Below, piece by piece: positions 26,760-35,964 of a DNA stretch of 64,000 bases. Position numbers and translations under genes: made by a program. The notes beneath the pieces are model-generated. The model was not told the origin of the DNA. It was given only the letters and a program-made list of their open reading frames with translations, and ran no database searches. The stretch comes from Bradyrhizobium sp. CCGB12 (GTDB lineage: Bacteria; Pseudomonadota; Alphaproteobacteria; Rhizobiales; Xanthobacteraceae). The stretch is from assembly GCF_024199845.1 (NCBI RefSeq), contig NZ_JANADO010000001.1, positions 682,001 to 746,000 of the forward strand. Direction: 5' to 3'. Positions within the stretch are counted from its first letter, which is position 1; each line of letters starts with the position of its first letter.

Positions 26760-28028
26760 ATGGACAAGAACTCGACCCCGAATGGCGGGCGCGGTTACCG
26801 CGCACCCGTGCATACTGTGACGCTGCCGGGGGCTTTGAGCCCGGAAGACGCTCTCCGTGCTGGCCCGCGGGCGACGGCTTCCATCGGAGCGGGGTATGAG
26901 TCGACCCGACTGCCGATCAGCGAAGCGCGGCATCTGCCTGGTTACATGTACTGGCATCCCGAGGTCTTCCGCCTCGAGAAGGAGAACATGTTCCTCAAGG
27001 ATTGGCTGATGGTGGCGCGTGAAGAGGAAGTCGAGGAGCCAGGCGACTATCTCGTTCTTCGCATCCTCGACGAGCCGATCATCGTCGCCCGAGACGAGGA
27101 TGGCCAAATTCACGCCTTCTACAATCGGTGTGCACATCGCGGCGTTGCGGTTGCGCGCGAGGCCGGCAATACAAAGGAATTCACGTGCCCGTATCATGGG
27201 TGGCTGTACGACCTCTCCGGCAAGCTCCTGGGCGCGCCGCACATGCGCAACGCCAAGAACTTCGACCCGAAGAACTGCCGGTTGCGTCCGCTCTCGCTGT
27301 CTCGCTGGGGAGGGTGGGTCTTCATCAGCTTCGCTGAAGCCCCGGTCGCCTTCGCAGAATTCATTTCCGACTTCGAGAAGGACTTCGGCTTCCTGAAGCA
27401 GGAAGACTGCCGTCTGGCGGAGAAGCTCGACATTACGCTCGAGTGCAACTGGAAGTTCGCGAAAGAGAACTTGATGGACGCCTATCACAGTCCGGTTCTT
27501 CACAAGGAAACGATCGGAAAGAACCTTTCGCCCAACCGGTACACGGGAACACGCAGCGGCCAGGGTGCGTTCACCGCCTTCTATCGCGGCGCGCCGATGA
27601 CCGAGGACAACAAGTCTCGCTTCGGCATTATGCCTTCGCTCGCCGAGAAAAATGAGACCGAGGACTTTGCCTGTGCCGGGCATCTTTCGCCGAACGTGCA
27701 ACTGTTTGCGCGCTCAGACAATGTCCATCCGTTCGTCATCTGGCCGATCACTCCGACCAAGACCCGTATCTATTGCTATCAACTGTTCCCGAAGGAATGG
27801 TTCGATCGGGACGGGTTCGCCGACAAGGTGAAGGACTACACGCTCTACACCACGCGCGTGCTCGAGGAGGACTCCGGCATGATGGATACGCTGCAAGATG
27901 CAGCGTTTTCGCCGCGCTTCGTGCCTGGATACATGTCGGAGAAGGAGCTGGGGGTCTACAACCTGATCAACAGCAACCTCGACCGGACATTCGGTACGGA
28001 GCAGTCGCAAAGTGAGGCGGCTGAATAG
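26760..28028 (+). CDS. Rieske non-heme iron ring-hydroxylating oxygenase, alpha subunit
   Basis: 422-residue terminal oxygenase. The Rieske cluster ligands are in RCAHRGVAVA and CPYHGWLYDL (about residues 122-150). The mononuclear iron site is in NLMDAYHSPVLH (two His, four residues apart) with a downstream Asp. It probably hydroxylates an aromatic or heteroaromatic ring. No beta subunit follows, as in alpha-only oxygenases. ATG 26760 follows AAGGAG. Three bases later the ferredoxin reductase begins. The ferredoxin partner is divergent. The long, charged N-terminal part before the Rieske domain is a little unusual. Confidence 0.92.
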   Translation: MDKNSTPNGGRGYRAPVHTVTLPGALSPEDALRAGPRATASIGAGYESTRLPISEARHLPGYMYWHPEVFRLEKENMFLKDWLMVAREEEVEEPGDYLVLRILDEPIIVARDEDGQIHAFYNRCAHRGVAVAREAGNTKEFTCPYHGWLYDLSGKLLGAPHMRNAKNFDPKNCRLRPLSLSRWGGWVFISFAEAPVAFAEFISDFEKDFGFLKQEDCRLAEKLDITLECNWKFAKENLMDAYHSPVLHKETIGKNLSPNRYTGTRSGQGAFTAFYRGAPMTEDNKSRFGIMPSLAEKNETEDFACAGHLSPNVQLFARSDNVHPFVIWPITPTKTRIYCYQLFPKEWFDRDGFADKVKDYTLYTTRVLEEDSGMMDTLQDAAFSPRFVPGYMSEKELGVYNLINSNLDRTFGTEQSQSEAAE

Positions 28029-28031
28029 AAC

Positions 28032-29294
28032 ATGCGGCCATCATCCGAGTTCGTCTCATCTCCCATGGAAGCGCCGCGAACCATCGTCCTGGTCGGCGGC
28101 GGTCTCGCCGCGGTGTCGGCGGCGGAGAACCTCCGACGCATCGGTTTTGATGGCCGACTGATCTTAGTCAGCGGGGAGCCGCACGTTCCATACGATCGGC
28201 CCCCGCTGTCGAAAGCTTTCTTGAGCGGCTCCGTACAAGAAGCCCCACTACTGCGCGACGCTGAGTTCTTCAGCACGGAGCGCGTTGAGATGGTTTACGG
28301 GCAAGCTGCTTCGATCGATCTGCATCAGCGGCGTGTCTGTCTCGAGAAGGGGGGCAGCATCTCCTTTGACCGGCTCCTGCTCTCAACCGGCTCTCGTCCG
28401 CGGCAACTCCGGGCTCCATTTGCCGCCGTGTCATCGCTGTACTACCTGCAATCACTTGATGACGCCAAGCGCTTGAAAACGCGGCTCAAGGCTGGTGCAA
28501 AGGTCGTTGTCATCGGTGGCGGCTACGTCGGCTTGGAGGTCGCGTCTACCGCTTCCGAACTGGGATGTAGCGTCGTGGTGATCGACCAGGCATCCCGGCT
28601 GCTTCAGAGGTCGGTCATTCCGGAGGTCAGCGAGCACATGCTGCAGCTGCACCGTTCCAAAGGTGTGGTTGTGAAGCTCGGAGTGACGATCTCGCGGTTG
28701 GAGCAGTCTGCAGACGGCTGCAGGCTCCACCTCAGCGATGAAACCGTAGTCGATGCGAACACCGTCGTCGTTGGAATCGGCTCCGTGCCAAATACAGAGC
28801 TTGCCGAGGCGATAGGTCTTCATGTCGAAGACGGGATCCGCGTCGATCCTTCGATGAGGTCTACGAATCCGGCGATCTTCGCCGCGGGCGATGTTGCGAG
28901 CCATTGGAATGGAATTCATGACCGCCAGGTGCGCCTTGAGTCTTGGCAGAATGCTGCAAGACAGGGAGCCATCGCCGCAAAGGCGATGTTGGGCCAGGAG
29001 GCAAGCTATTGCGAAACGCCGTGGTTCTGGACGGATCAATTCGGAACGAACGTTCAAATCGTGGGTGTGCCCGCGTCGCACGACAAAGTGGTTATCAGGG
29101 GCCGGCGCGAAGATAACCGTTTTTCGATCCTTCAATTGAGCGAGGGTCGAATCGTCGGGGCGCTGTTGGTCAATGACGGCCGAAATGTTCGACCGGTACG
29201 GGAGGCAATCGATCGGAAAGCCGAAGTTGACACGCAGCTCCTAGCCGATGCTGACGTTCCGCTTCGTAATCTATTGGCAGCCCAGGCGGCCTGA
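28032..29294 (+). CDS. FAD-dependent ferredoxin reductase of a Rieske system
   Basis: 420-residue NADH:ferredoxin reductase of the BphA4/RedA type. FAD motif IVLVGGGLAAVSAAENL, the DRPPLSKAF segment of the family, the NAD motif VVVIGGGYVGLEVAS, and the FAD-binding IFAAGDVASHW near residue 280. Passes electrons from NADH to the Rieske ferredoxin. ATG 28032 was kept; a second ATG at 28065 would also work. It follows the oxygenase by three bases and precedes the ligase-like gene by 71 bases. Confidence 0.9.
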   Translation: MRPSSEFVSSPMEAPRTIVLVGGGLAAVSAAENLRRIGFDGRLILVSGEPHVPYDRPPLSKAFLSGSVQEAPLLRDAEFFSTERVEMVYGQAASIDLHQRRVCLEKGGSISFDRLLLSTGSRPRQLRAPFAAVSSLYYLQSLDDAKRLKTRLKAGAKVVVIGGGYVGLEVASTASELGCSVVVIDQASRLLQRSVIPEVSEHMLQLHRSKGVVVKLGVTISRLEQSADGCRLHLSDETVVDANTVVVGIGSVPNTELAEAIGLHVEDGIRVDPSMRSTNPAIFAAGDVASHWNGIHDRQVRLESWQNAARQGAIAAKAMLGQEASYCETPWFWTDQFGTNVQIVGVPASHDKVVIRGRREDNRFSILQLSEGRIVGALLVNDGRNVRPVREAIDRKAEVDTQLLADADVPLRNLLAAQAA

Positions 29295-29365
29295 TCTTCC
29301 ATAACGCGGCGGGACCTTGTCCGCCGGCCCCGGTCAATCAATAAGTTGCAGTGTGGAGGGCATAA

Positions 29366-30661
29366 ATGCAGGTCACGGGCATGCTGCACGGGGCGAAGCT
29401 CTTGCAATTTGTCGGTTTCCCCACCGCTGAGGTCCTGGGACCGGACGCGAGTGAAGAGCAGATCAAGTGCCTGATAGATCGCCACCACTCGATCTTTATC
29501 AAGCCGGTGTTCAAAGGCGGCGTTGGCAAGAAAGGCAAGGCCGGGTTACTTGGACGGGTTTCCGATCTCAAGGGTGCTCTGTGCGAAAAAGAACGCCTCT
29601 ATTTTGCCGAACACCGTCAAGGAAACGTAACCGCCAAGGCCAATGGGGTTACTTTCGAAGGCGCCGTCCCGGCTGCGCACGAGATTTACTTCTCCATCAC
29701 CGATAGCACCCGTTTCCGCGCTCCAACGATGACATTGACCCATAAGGGCGGTGTAGACATCGAAGAGCTCGATAAGAGCGAGGTCGTACAAGTCCCATTT
29801 GACCCGCTTACCGGCTTAAAGGCCTTCGTGGTCGCCAACGCCCTTTCAGAGTTGAATGCGCCAAAGGAGCTCATCTCTCCATTGGTGCAGCAGCTCCCAA
29901 AGCTGTGGGAATTGTACCACGGCTTCGGTATGACCACGATCGAGCTCGACCCAATCAGGATGCGGCCAGATTCCAAGGGCCGGTTAACGCCGGTTGCTTG
30001 CGATTTCAAATGCTCCTTTGACCGCGATGACATGCGCTGGCAACGGCTCGACCTTCCTAGCCATCTACTTTCCGATGGGTACTCGGATTTCGAGGCGGAG
30101 ATCAACCGGCTCCGAACCTACCAGGGGCAAAGCGATGTTTGCGTGATCAACAGCGAGGGGACGATCCTCGCGCCCACTTTTGGGGGCGGCGCCAACTCGC
30201 TCGTGACCGAGATTCTCGGCGACGACGCGATCATCTCGTCTGACTTCGGCGGCAACCCGTCCTATGAGAAGATGAAGGAGGTCGCACGCGTTTGCTTCCG
30301 GCACTGGCTAGGCCAGGCGAACGTACTTTTCATCATCGGTGGAAAGTCGAACAACACGGACGTTTTCGAGACGTTTCGTGCGCTCGCCGATGCGTTGCGG
30401 GAGCATGTAGCTCGATACGGTCCGACCCCGTTATTCATTGTGGTGGGGCGAGGTGGCCCAAATCTCGTGCGCGGCATGGGTGCCCTGCGCGACACCGCTG
30501 AAGCGCTGGGGTTGCCCTACCGATTTTTTGGATTCGACTCCGACATGAGCGAGGTCGTGGGCTACGCGCGAGAAGCGGACCAGTGGATGAAACGAGGCGG
30601 GCGCGAGCTTATCGCGCGTTCACTGAACGCTGGCAGTCGAGCGCAACAGGCGACCGCTTAA
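29366..30661 (+). CDS. ATP-citrate-lyase-like subunit: ATP-grasp plus citrate-binding domain
   Basis: 431 residues, matching the small subunit (AclB-type) of two-subunit ATP citrate lyase. The ATP-grasp half lies at about residues 1-240 with IFIKPVFKGGVGKKGKAG. The C-terminal domain carries GGKSNNTDVFETFRAL and GRGGPNLVRGM, which match the human ACLY segments that bind citrate, including the Arg of RRGGPN. ATP-citrate lyase makes acetyl-CoA and oxaloacetate from citrate, CoA and ATP. Here the context is ring catabolism, so a related tricarboxylate is possible. GGAGGG precedes the ATG; the partner gene starts 10 bases on. Could also be a malate-CoA-ligase-like enzyme, but the citrate-site motif argues against this. 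Confidence 0.82.
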   Translation: MQVTGMLHGAKLLQFVGFPTAEVLGPDASEEQIKCLIDRHHSIFIKPVFKGGVGKKGKAGLLGRVSDLKGALCEKERLYFAEHRQGNVTAKANGVTFEGAVPAAHEIYFSITDSTRFRAPTMTLTHKGGVDIEELDKSEVVQVPFDPLTGLKAFVVANALSELNAPKELISPLVQQLPKLWELYHGFGMTTIELDPIRMRPDSKGRLTPVACDFKCSFDRDDMRWQRLDLPSHLLSDGYSDFEAEINRLRTYQGQSDVCVINSEGTILAPTFGGGANSLVTEILGDDAIISSDFGGNPSYEKMKEVARVCFRHWLGQANVLFIIGGKSNNTDVFETFRALADALREHVARYGPTPLFIVVGRGGPNLVRGMGALRDTAEALGLPYRFFGFDSDMSEVVGYAREADQWMKRGGRELIARSLNAGSRAQQATA

Positions 30662-30671
30662 GGAGATCGGC

Positions 30672-33380
30672 GTGCAGAAGACAAGCAACGGCAACTTCAA
30701 GTACCACGTCGGCATTAGCTCGCTCGAACAGATTGCGACGCGGGCAGACAAGGTTTGCGTCCTCAACATCCTGGGCAGCGAGTCGACCGACGTAACGCCC
30801 GTAGGTCATGCATATTCCGGAGGCAATGTCGTATTCGGAACGTCACCGGGGCGCCGTGGGCAGGTTCTAGAAACGGCGCTTGGCGGCGTTCCGGTCTTCA
30901 ACAACGTGCGGGAAGGCCTGGAGGCGGGTCTCCGCTTCAATTGCGGCGTGGTCTACCTACCACCGTCCGGTGCTCGAGACGGAGTCGCCGAATTGATTCG
31001 GGTCAATCCCGAGCTTCGAAAGATCTTCATCGTGACGGAGAAGCTCTCAGTTCACGACAGTAGAGAGATACGCGCACTCGGGCAGCACAATCGTGTCGAT
31101 ATTTTCGGCGGCAATAGCCTCGGGGTAGCCGATTCCTACCAACGGGTGCGCATTGGAGGAGCCCTCGGCGGCGACAACCCCGCCGAGATACTGAAACCAG
31201 GCTCGGTTGCAATCTTCTCCAATTCGGGAAATTTCACGACCACCATCGCCGCCTACCTGCGCATGGGCGGATGGGGAACGACCACGCTGATTTCAAGCGG
31301 CAAAGATATCTATATCCAGTATGCCGCTCCCGAATTCGCTTTTGCCCTCGCCAATGATGAGCGAAGCAAGGCGGCAGTGCTGTATGTCGAGCCGGGCGGT
31401 TACTATGAACTCGATGCCCAGTTCACGAAGCCCGTAGTCGCCTGCGTAGTTGGTCGCTGGAAGAGCCGGCTGGCACGGCCAGTTGGTCACGCCGGCGCCA
31501 TGGCCGGCGGAGACGATGATGCGGCCGCCAAGGAACACTGGTTCCTGGAAAAGCTTTGCGTCGATGGTGTCTTCACGCCCGACAACCCCGTTGTCTCCAA
31601 ACAGGGCGCGGTGGTCACCAACATTGCCTTCATCCCGGCCGCACTAACGGCAGTGATGCGTAAGAACGGGATTGGCCACGACTTCGCGCCGGAGGCTAGT
31701 CTCGCGCTAAAGCCTTGGTTTGGCTCGAACGCCGGGCTCGACCTCCCGAAGCACCTCGATTTGCCGGAAGTCGAGGCAATAGCGCCCTATGGCGCCCAGA
31801 TTACACAACTCAATTGCCAGATCGGCGTGACTTATCCACGGCAGTCCATGAAGGACGTCTCCGGCGCCTCACAAATGGATCCACAAACGCAGATCACGAG
31901 CCTCCACGGGACGTCGCTCTTGGAGGCAGCACGCCATCCCATGGAGGCCAACCTTCTGCTCGCCCTCTTGCGCGAGCCGGCGAGCGAGAATGATCGCGCC
32001 CTCGTGAATGCGGCAATAGCGGCAGAGGTAAACCTTTACAAACGGCCTGAACTCGCCGCGGCGGAGGCGTCGCGGGCGGCTGGAAATTCGCCAAATGTCG
32101 CACTGGCTGCTGCGGCAAGTCTGGTCGGTCCACGGCGGGTTGAGACAGCCCGGCGCATCTGTACCATGTTGACCGATCGGTTTGCGGAAACGGGCCTTGC
32201 AGATGTGCTCGATGAGAATTTCGACGTCAGGCTGATAGGCGCAGACGACGGATTCGCGAAGTTGCTGCTGCAAGCGACACCCGATCCGCGGGCCGAGGCA
32301 CTGATCAATGCGATCACAGCGCGACGCGCCCGGTCGGTCTTCCTACGCTTTTTGCACAGCCTCGGCGGTCATCCGACCCATGACGCCGTCCTTGCGGCCA
32401 TCGCGACGACGTTGGCATGGAAGCCATTGATGCGAAAGCGGATCTCGCGTGCCACAGCAGAAAGCCTACCGTGGTGGCTGCACCTATTCGGCGTCCTCCT
32501 CGGCGCATCTGTTTCGGCGATAGAGCATAAGCCATCATCCTTTTGCGGTGTTTCAAACGAAAAGCTGATGAACCGATACTCTCTCGGCGAGATTGGTTGT
32601 CTCGCTATCGTTGGCCGAAACAAGGCTGATCCGGGCAGCGTCTTCATATTCGATACGTTGATAGGGCTATTATTGTCGAATGGTCCCGGTACGATCTCCG
32701 CGCAGGGCGCCAAGGGTGCGGTCTCGGCTGATGGGCCAGAAAGTCCAGACCGCGTGCAGCTTAACAAGGCGACGATCGGCTTTTTGACCCATAGCGGTTA
32801 CGCGCATGGCGGTAACGGGTATGAGGCCATCGCGTTTCTGATCGAACAGTTTAAAGAGACCTCTCTGGTCGATCCTGGCGACGCCAATCATGGAATTGAT
32901 CTGGAAGCGCTCGCCGCGAAGACGGCAGCGAACTATGCGCAATACAAGTCTGAGCGAGCGCGGGGAGGCGGTACAGGTCTTCAAAAAATTCCGGGGGTCA
33001 ACCATCCTGTCTTTAAGGACAAAGCCGTCAACCACGATCCTCGAGAACGTTGGATTCACGACCTTCTGACTGATCGCGGCGAATACAACGTCTTCCACGC
33101 CTATTATCGCGCGCTCGTCAAAGCGCTATTCGAAGTGGGTGTGTCGCGAGTAGTGTACTGTGTCAACATAGACGCGGTTATTGCGGCGCTGTTGCTCAAA
33201 ATGCTTTGGCAGCCATACCGCGACGGACTCCTATCCAAGTCAGCGCTCGAAAGCGCGGCATTCACGATGTTTATCCACGCTCGAATGCTGGGCTGTGCCG
33301 CCGAGATCGACGATCACATGAATCGAGGTCGAGACATGGACATGCGAACGGCAGCCTCGCAGTGCCGGTTCGTGGCCTGA
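30672..33380 (+). CDS. ATP-citrate-lyase-like subunit: CoA-ligase plus citrate-synthase-like lyase domain, enlarged
   Basis: 902 residues against about 600 in AclA of Chlorobium type. The N-terminal CoA-binding and succinyl-CoA-synthetase-alpha-like part reaches the phosphohistidine motif GHAGA (His273). The lyase part has the catalytic set expected for citryl-CoA cleavage: His712 in YAHGGNG, His778 in VNHPVFK, Asp834 in VNIDAV. In human ACLY the spacing from phospho-His to the first lyase His is 140; here it is 439, so about 300 extra residues (roughly 380-690) are inserted. They are Ala-rich and helical and faintly recall a second, degenerate lyase segment. GTG 30672 with AAGGAG. All named catalytic residues are intact, so it is probably active. 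Confidence 0.8.
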   Translation: MQKTSNGNFKYHVGISSLEQIATRADKVCVLNILGSESTDVTPVGHAYSGGNVVFGTSPGRRGQVLETALGGVPVFNNVREGLEAGLRFNCGVVYLPPSGARDGVAELIRVNPELRKIFIVTEKLSVHDSREIRALGQHNRVDIFGGNSLGVADSYQRVRIGGALGGDNPAEILKPGSVAIFSNSGNFTTTIAAYLRMGGWGTTTLISSGKDIYIQYAAPEFAFALANDERSKAAVLYVEPGGYYELDAQFTKPVVACVVGRWKSRLARPVGHAGAMAGGDDDAAAKEHWFLEKLCVDGVFTPDNPVVSKQGAVVTNIAFIPAALTAVMRKNGIGHDFAPEASLALKPWFGSNAGLDLPKHLDLPEVEAIAPYGAQITQLNCQIGVTYPRQSMKDVSGASQMDPQTQITSLHGTSLLEAARHPMEANLLLALLREPASENDRALVNAAIAAEVNLYKRPELAAAEASRAAGNSPNVALAAAASLVGPRRVETARRICTMLTDRFAETGLADVLDENFDVRLIGADDGFAKLLLQATPDPRAEALINAITARRARSVFLRFLHSLGGHPTHDAVLAAIATTLAWKPLMRKRISRATAESLPWWLHLFGVLLGASVSAIEHKPSSFCGVSNEKLMNRYSLGEIGCLAIVGRNKADPGSVFIFDTLIGLLLSNGPGTISAQGAKGAVSADGPESPDRVQLNKATIGFLTHSGYAHGGNGYEAIAFLIEQFKETSLVDPGDANHGIDLEALAAKTAANYAQYKSERARGGGTGLQKIPGVNHPVFKDKAVNHDPRERWIHDLLTDRGEYNVFHAYYRALVKALFEVGVSRVVYCVNIDAVIAALLLKMLWQPYRDGLLSKSALESAAFTMFIHARMLGCAAEIDDHMNRGRDMDMRTAASQCRFVA

Positions 33381-33796
33381 ACCTGTGGCGCACGGTGCGA
33401 GCCCCTTGGAGATCGACGGCAACAGAAACTCTTCGTATTGTCTCCGATCCACGCTATTTGGCGGAGCTCTTGGGAAGATTTTGGGAGCAGACTGGTGTCG
33501 ACCAGGCGCGCTTGAAGAGGCGTCTAGCGGGGAATTTCATGTACGACGTTTACTTGAACGGAAGGAACGACCTCCTAGTCGTGCCGCGTGGATCTCCTGT
33601 TCCTTCGGATTTGGGCGGAAATTGGCGTAAGAAGAAGCGCGCCGTACGGTCGGTGAGTGAACTAATTCGCGAAGACGTGCAGCGCCTCGGCTACCACCTT
33701 CGCAGCCTGGTGGAGCGTCGAGCGCTGCTCGCGACCGACCCGAGAACTGACGAAGTCGCGCTGGGGTATCTCACGTCATTTGATTCGTCGAACTGA
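33362..33796 (+). CDS. Hypothetical protein, about 144 residues
   Basis: Not recognised. The open frame runs back to 33206, but the earlier part is antisense-type sequence of the gene before it. GTG 33362 or a slightly later codon is the likely start, overlapping the lyase stop by 19 bases. The sequence is basic and helical: LRIVSDPRYLAELLGRFWEQ, then FMYDVYLNGRNDLLVVPRGS, a lysine-rich turn NWRKKKRAVRSVSELI, and a final helix with RLGYHLRSLVERR. It may be coupled to the lyase subunit or be a small regulator. No signal peptide or membrane helix. Confidence 0.45.
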   Translation: MPVRGLNLWRTVRAPWRSTATETLRIVSDPRYLAELLGRFWEQTGVDQARLKRRLAGNFMYDVYLNGRNDLLVVPRGSPVPSDLGGNWRKKKRAVRSVSELIREDVQRLGYHLRSLVERRALLATDPRTDEVALGYLTSFDSSN

Positions 33797-34158
33797 AGCA
33801 ATTGTCTCGCGAGCCAGCATGCCCCATGATCGAAATGCCCTTCCGATGCTCCCGGGCCGAAAGTCTCCTACGCCATAGGTTGGTTGACAGTCATGTGGAC
33901 TGGCGGCGTTGCAATGCAGGTTCCTTGCGTGATCTGGGCGAAGAGAGTCGAAGCGCGATCGGTTTGCAGTGCCGCGTGAACGTTTCGAAGGGTTGAGACC
34001 AATTCTCCTTGCTACCAGAGAGAGTCAGTCGGGAAGCTCAGGCCGTCGTGTCGCCACCTATGATGCGGGCCAGGAAGGTGTATAGTAATCGCGTCAAGCT
34101 CTAGGAAAAAAGACGCATCGCAGGCGCTGATTTCGCATACGCTTCCGGAGGGCACGAC
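33797..34158 (+). other. Gap before the sensor kinase
   Basis: 362 bases without a supported gene. A TATAGT-like box near 34081 could be the -10 of the kinase promoter, but no convincing -35 is visible. No terminator-like hairpin with a T-run was found. Confidence 0.45.
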
Positions 34159-35715
34159 ATGATTGTCACGGAGCAAGTTGTTGCGAGAGGACGGAAGAAG
34201 GCGATCAATCAGATCGATCGGTCTGAAGATTACCTCCGGCGGGTCATCGACGCCGTCCCCGCCCTGATGTGGCTCAACCAACCCGACGGAGCCATCGAGT
34301 TCGTCAATCACCAATACCTAGACTTTACAGGCCTGTCGAAGGAACAGGCGCTACATTCGAAGCTGGTGAAAGCAGTCATTCATCCAGACGACGTGGCAGG
34401 CCTGTCGGAAGCTTTCCGCGCGATATGGGCGTCGGGTATTGCTGGAGAGGCTGAAGCGCGGTTGCGCCGTTTTGACGGTCAGTACCGCTGGTTTTTGTTC
34501 CGCACCCAACCGCAGCGGGACCAAGCAGGCAAGATTGTCGAATGGTATGGCGCGGCGACCGATATTGAGGACCGCAAGCAGACGGAGACTGCCCTTCGTG
34601 AGAGCGAACAGCGCTTTCGCGATTACGTCGAAACGGCTACCGATTGGATATGGGAGACCGGGCCAGACCACCGGTTTTGCGGTCTGTCAATACACGCCAA
34701 ATCCGTCGACATCCTGGCCTCGGGGCTCATCGGTTTGCTTCGCTGGGAGCTCGCATCCGATGTCGAATCGGAGCCCGAGAAATGGCGGCAACATCAGGCG
34801 ACGCTGAATGCGCATCTTCCGTTTCGCGACTTCGTGTACCGCGCTGCAAGCCGCGATGGATCTCCGCTCTACATTCGTACGAGCGGCAGACCTCACTACG
34901 ACACAAGCGGACAATTTCTTGGCTACCGGGGCACCGCTACCGATATCACTGCGACCATCCGTGCCGACCAGGCCGAACGGGCCTTGCACACCGCGCAAGT
35001 GGAGCTTGCCCACATCACCCGTGTGACGTCCTTAGGCGAACTGACGGCGTCGATATCTCACGAAATCAACCAACCACTTGGTGCAATCGTGTCCAATGCG
35101 GGAGCATGCCTCGGATGGCTCGACCGCAATCCTCCCAATTTAGAGGCTGCGCGCCGGTCAGTGGGATGGATTATCGACGACAGCAATCGGGCGACCGAGG
35201 TGGTTCGGCGCGTCCGGGCGCTCGCGAAGAAGACCGAAGTGGAGATGGGACCGCTCGACCTCAATGAGGTTGTCAGCGAGGTGATGGCGATTGTGAAGCG
35301 AGAATTCGTTAGCCACGAAACCGCTTTGCGGATGGAGCTGGCTCCCCCACTGCCGAAAATTCTAGGCGATCGAGTCCAACTGCAGCAGGTGATTATCAAC
35401 CTGGTGACGAATGGCATTGAGGCCATGAGTGCAGTAACCGATCGCTCGCGTGAACTGGTCATCAAGTCGGGGCAGAACGAAGCAGGCTGGATGTTCTTGG
35501 CTGTGACCGATTGTGGCGTCGGGATCTCCGCTGAGAACGCGGACACGATTTTCAATCCGTTTTTCTCCACGAAATCAGGTGGCATGGGGATGGGGCTCTC
35601 GATCTGTCGCACAATAGTAGAGGCTCACGGAGGGCGACTGTCTGCTTCTCGTAATCTTGGGCCTGGCGCGACTTTCCAGGTCGTCCTTCCGCCATACTGC
35701 GATGATGCACGATGA
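34159..35715 (+). CDS. PAS-domain sensor histidine kinase, apparently orphan
   Basis: 518 residues and no membrane helix, so cytoplasmic. Two PAS domains at about 22-140 (DAVPALMWLNQPDGAIEF) and 145-265. The phospho-acceptor box is TASISHEINQPLGAI with His301. The ATP-binding part has the N-box VIINLVTNGIEAM, the G1 DCGVGIS and the G2 GGMGMGLSI. No response regulator follows. GGAGGGC lies before the ATG. Between the catabolic block and the sugar locus it could serve either, or act elsewhere. Confidence 0.9.
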   Translation: MIVTEQVVARGRKKAINQIDRSEDYLRRVIDAVPALMWLNQPDGAIEFVNHQYLDFTGLSKEQALHSKLVKAVIHPDDVAGLSEAFRAIWASGIAGEAEARLRRFDGQYRWFLFRTQPQRDQAGKIVEWYGAATDIEDRKQTETALRESEQRFRDYVETATDWIWETGPDHRFCGLSIHAKSVDILASGLIGLLRWELASDVESEPEKWRQHQATLNAHLPFRDFVYRAASRDGSPLYIRTSGRPHYDTSGQFLGYRGTATDITATIRADQAERALHTAQVELAHITRVTSLGELTASISHEINQPLGAIVSNAGACLGWLDRNPPNLEAARRSVGWIIDDSNRATEVVRRVRALAKKTEVEMGPLDLNEVVSEVMAIVKREFVSHETALRMELAPPLPKILGDRVQLQQVIINLVTNGIEAMSAVTDRSRELVIKSGQNEAGWMFLAVTDCGVGISAENADTIFNPFFSTKSGGMGMGLSICRTIVEAHGGRLSASRNLGPGATFQVVLPPYCDDAR

Positions 35716-35814
35716 ACGCCAGTGCATATCGGAGCTGTCCTGATAAGCTCCACAATTCGAGCGTTGGATTCCGGCTCGCACCTGGACACTCGTGTTAGAG
35801 GGGGCGGTCAGGAA

Positions 35815-35839
35815 AGATGCCCGCTCGAATTGGGCATCT
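35815..35839 (-). terminator. Hairpin downstream of the MFS gene
   Basis: AGATGCCC and GGGCATCT make a perfect 8-base inverted repeat around a 9-base loop. Read on the minus strand it is followed by TTTCC. It lies between the convergent kinase and MFS genes and can serve as a terminator for the minus-strand operon. Confidence 0.5.
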
Positions 35840-35964
35840 CATCGCTCGGATATCGGAGAGCGCAGGGCGTTCGCTCGTATTCAAACAGAGCGTCGAGACC
35901 GCTCGATAGTCCCTGCCAGGCCTATTCTGAACGGAGCGGTCTCGGACTATCTGCTTTAGCGAGG

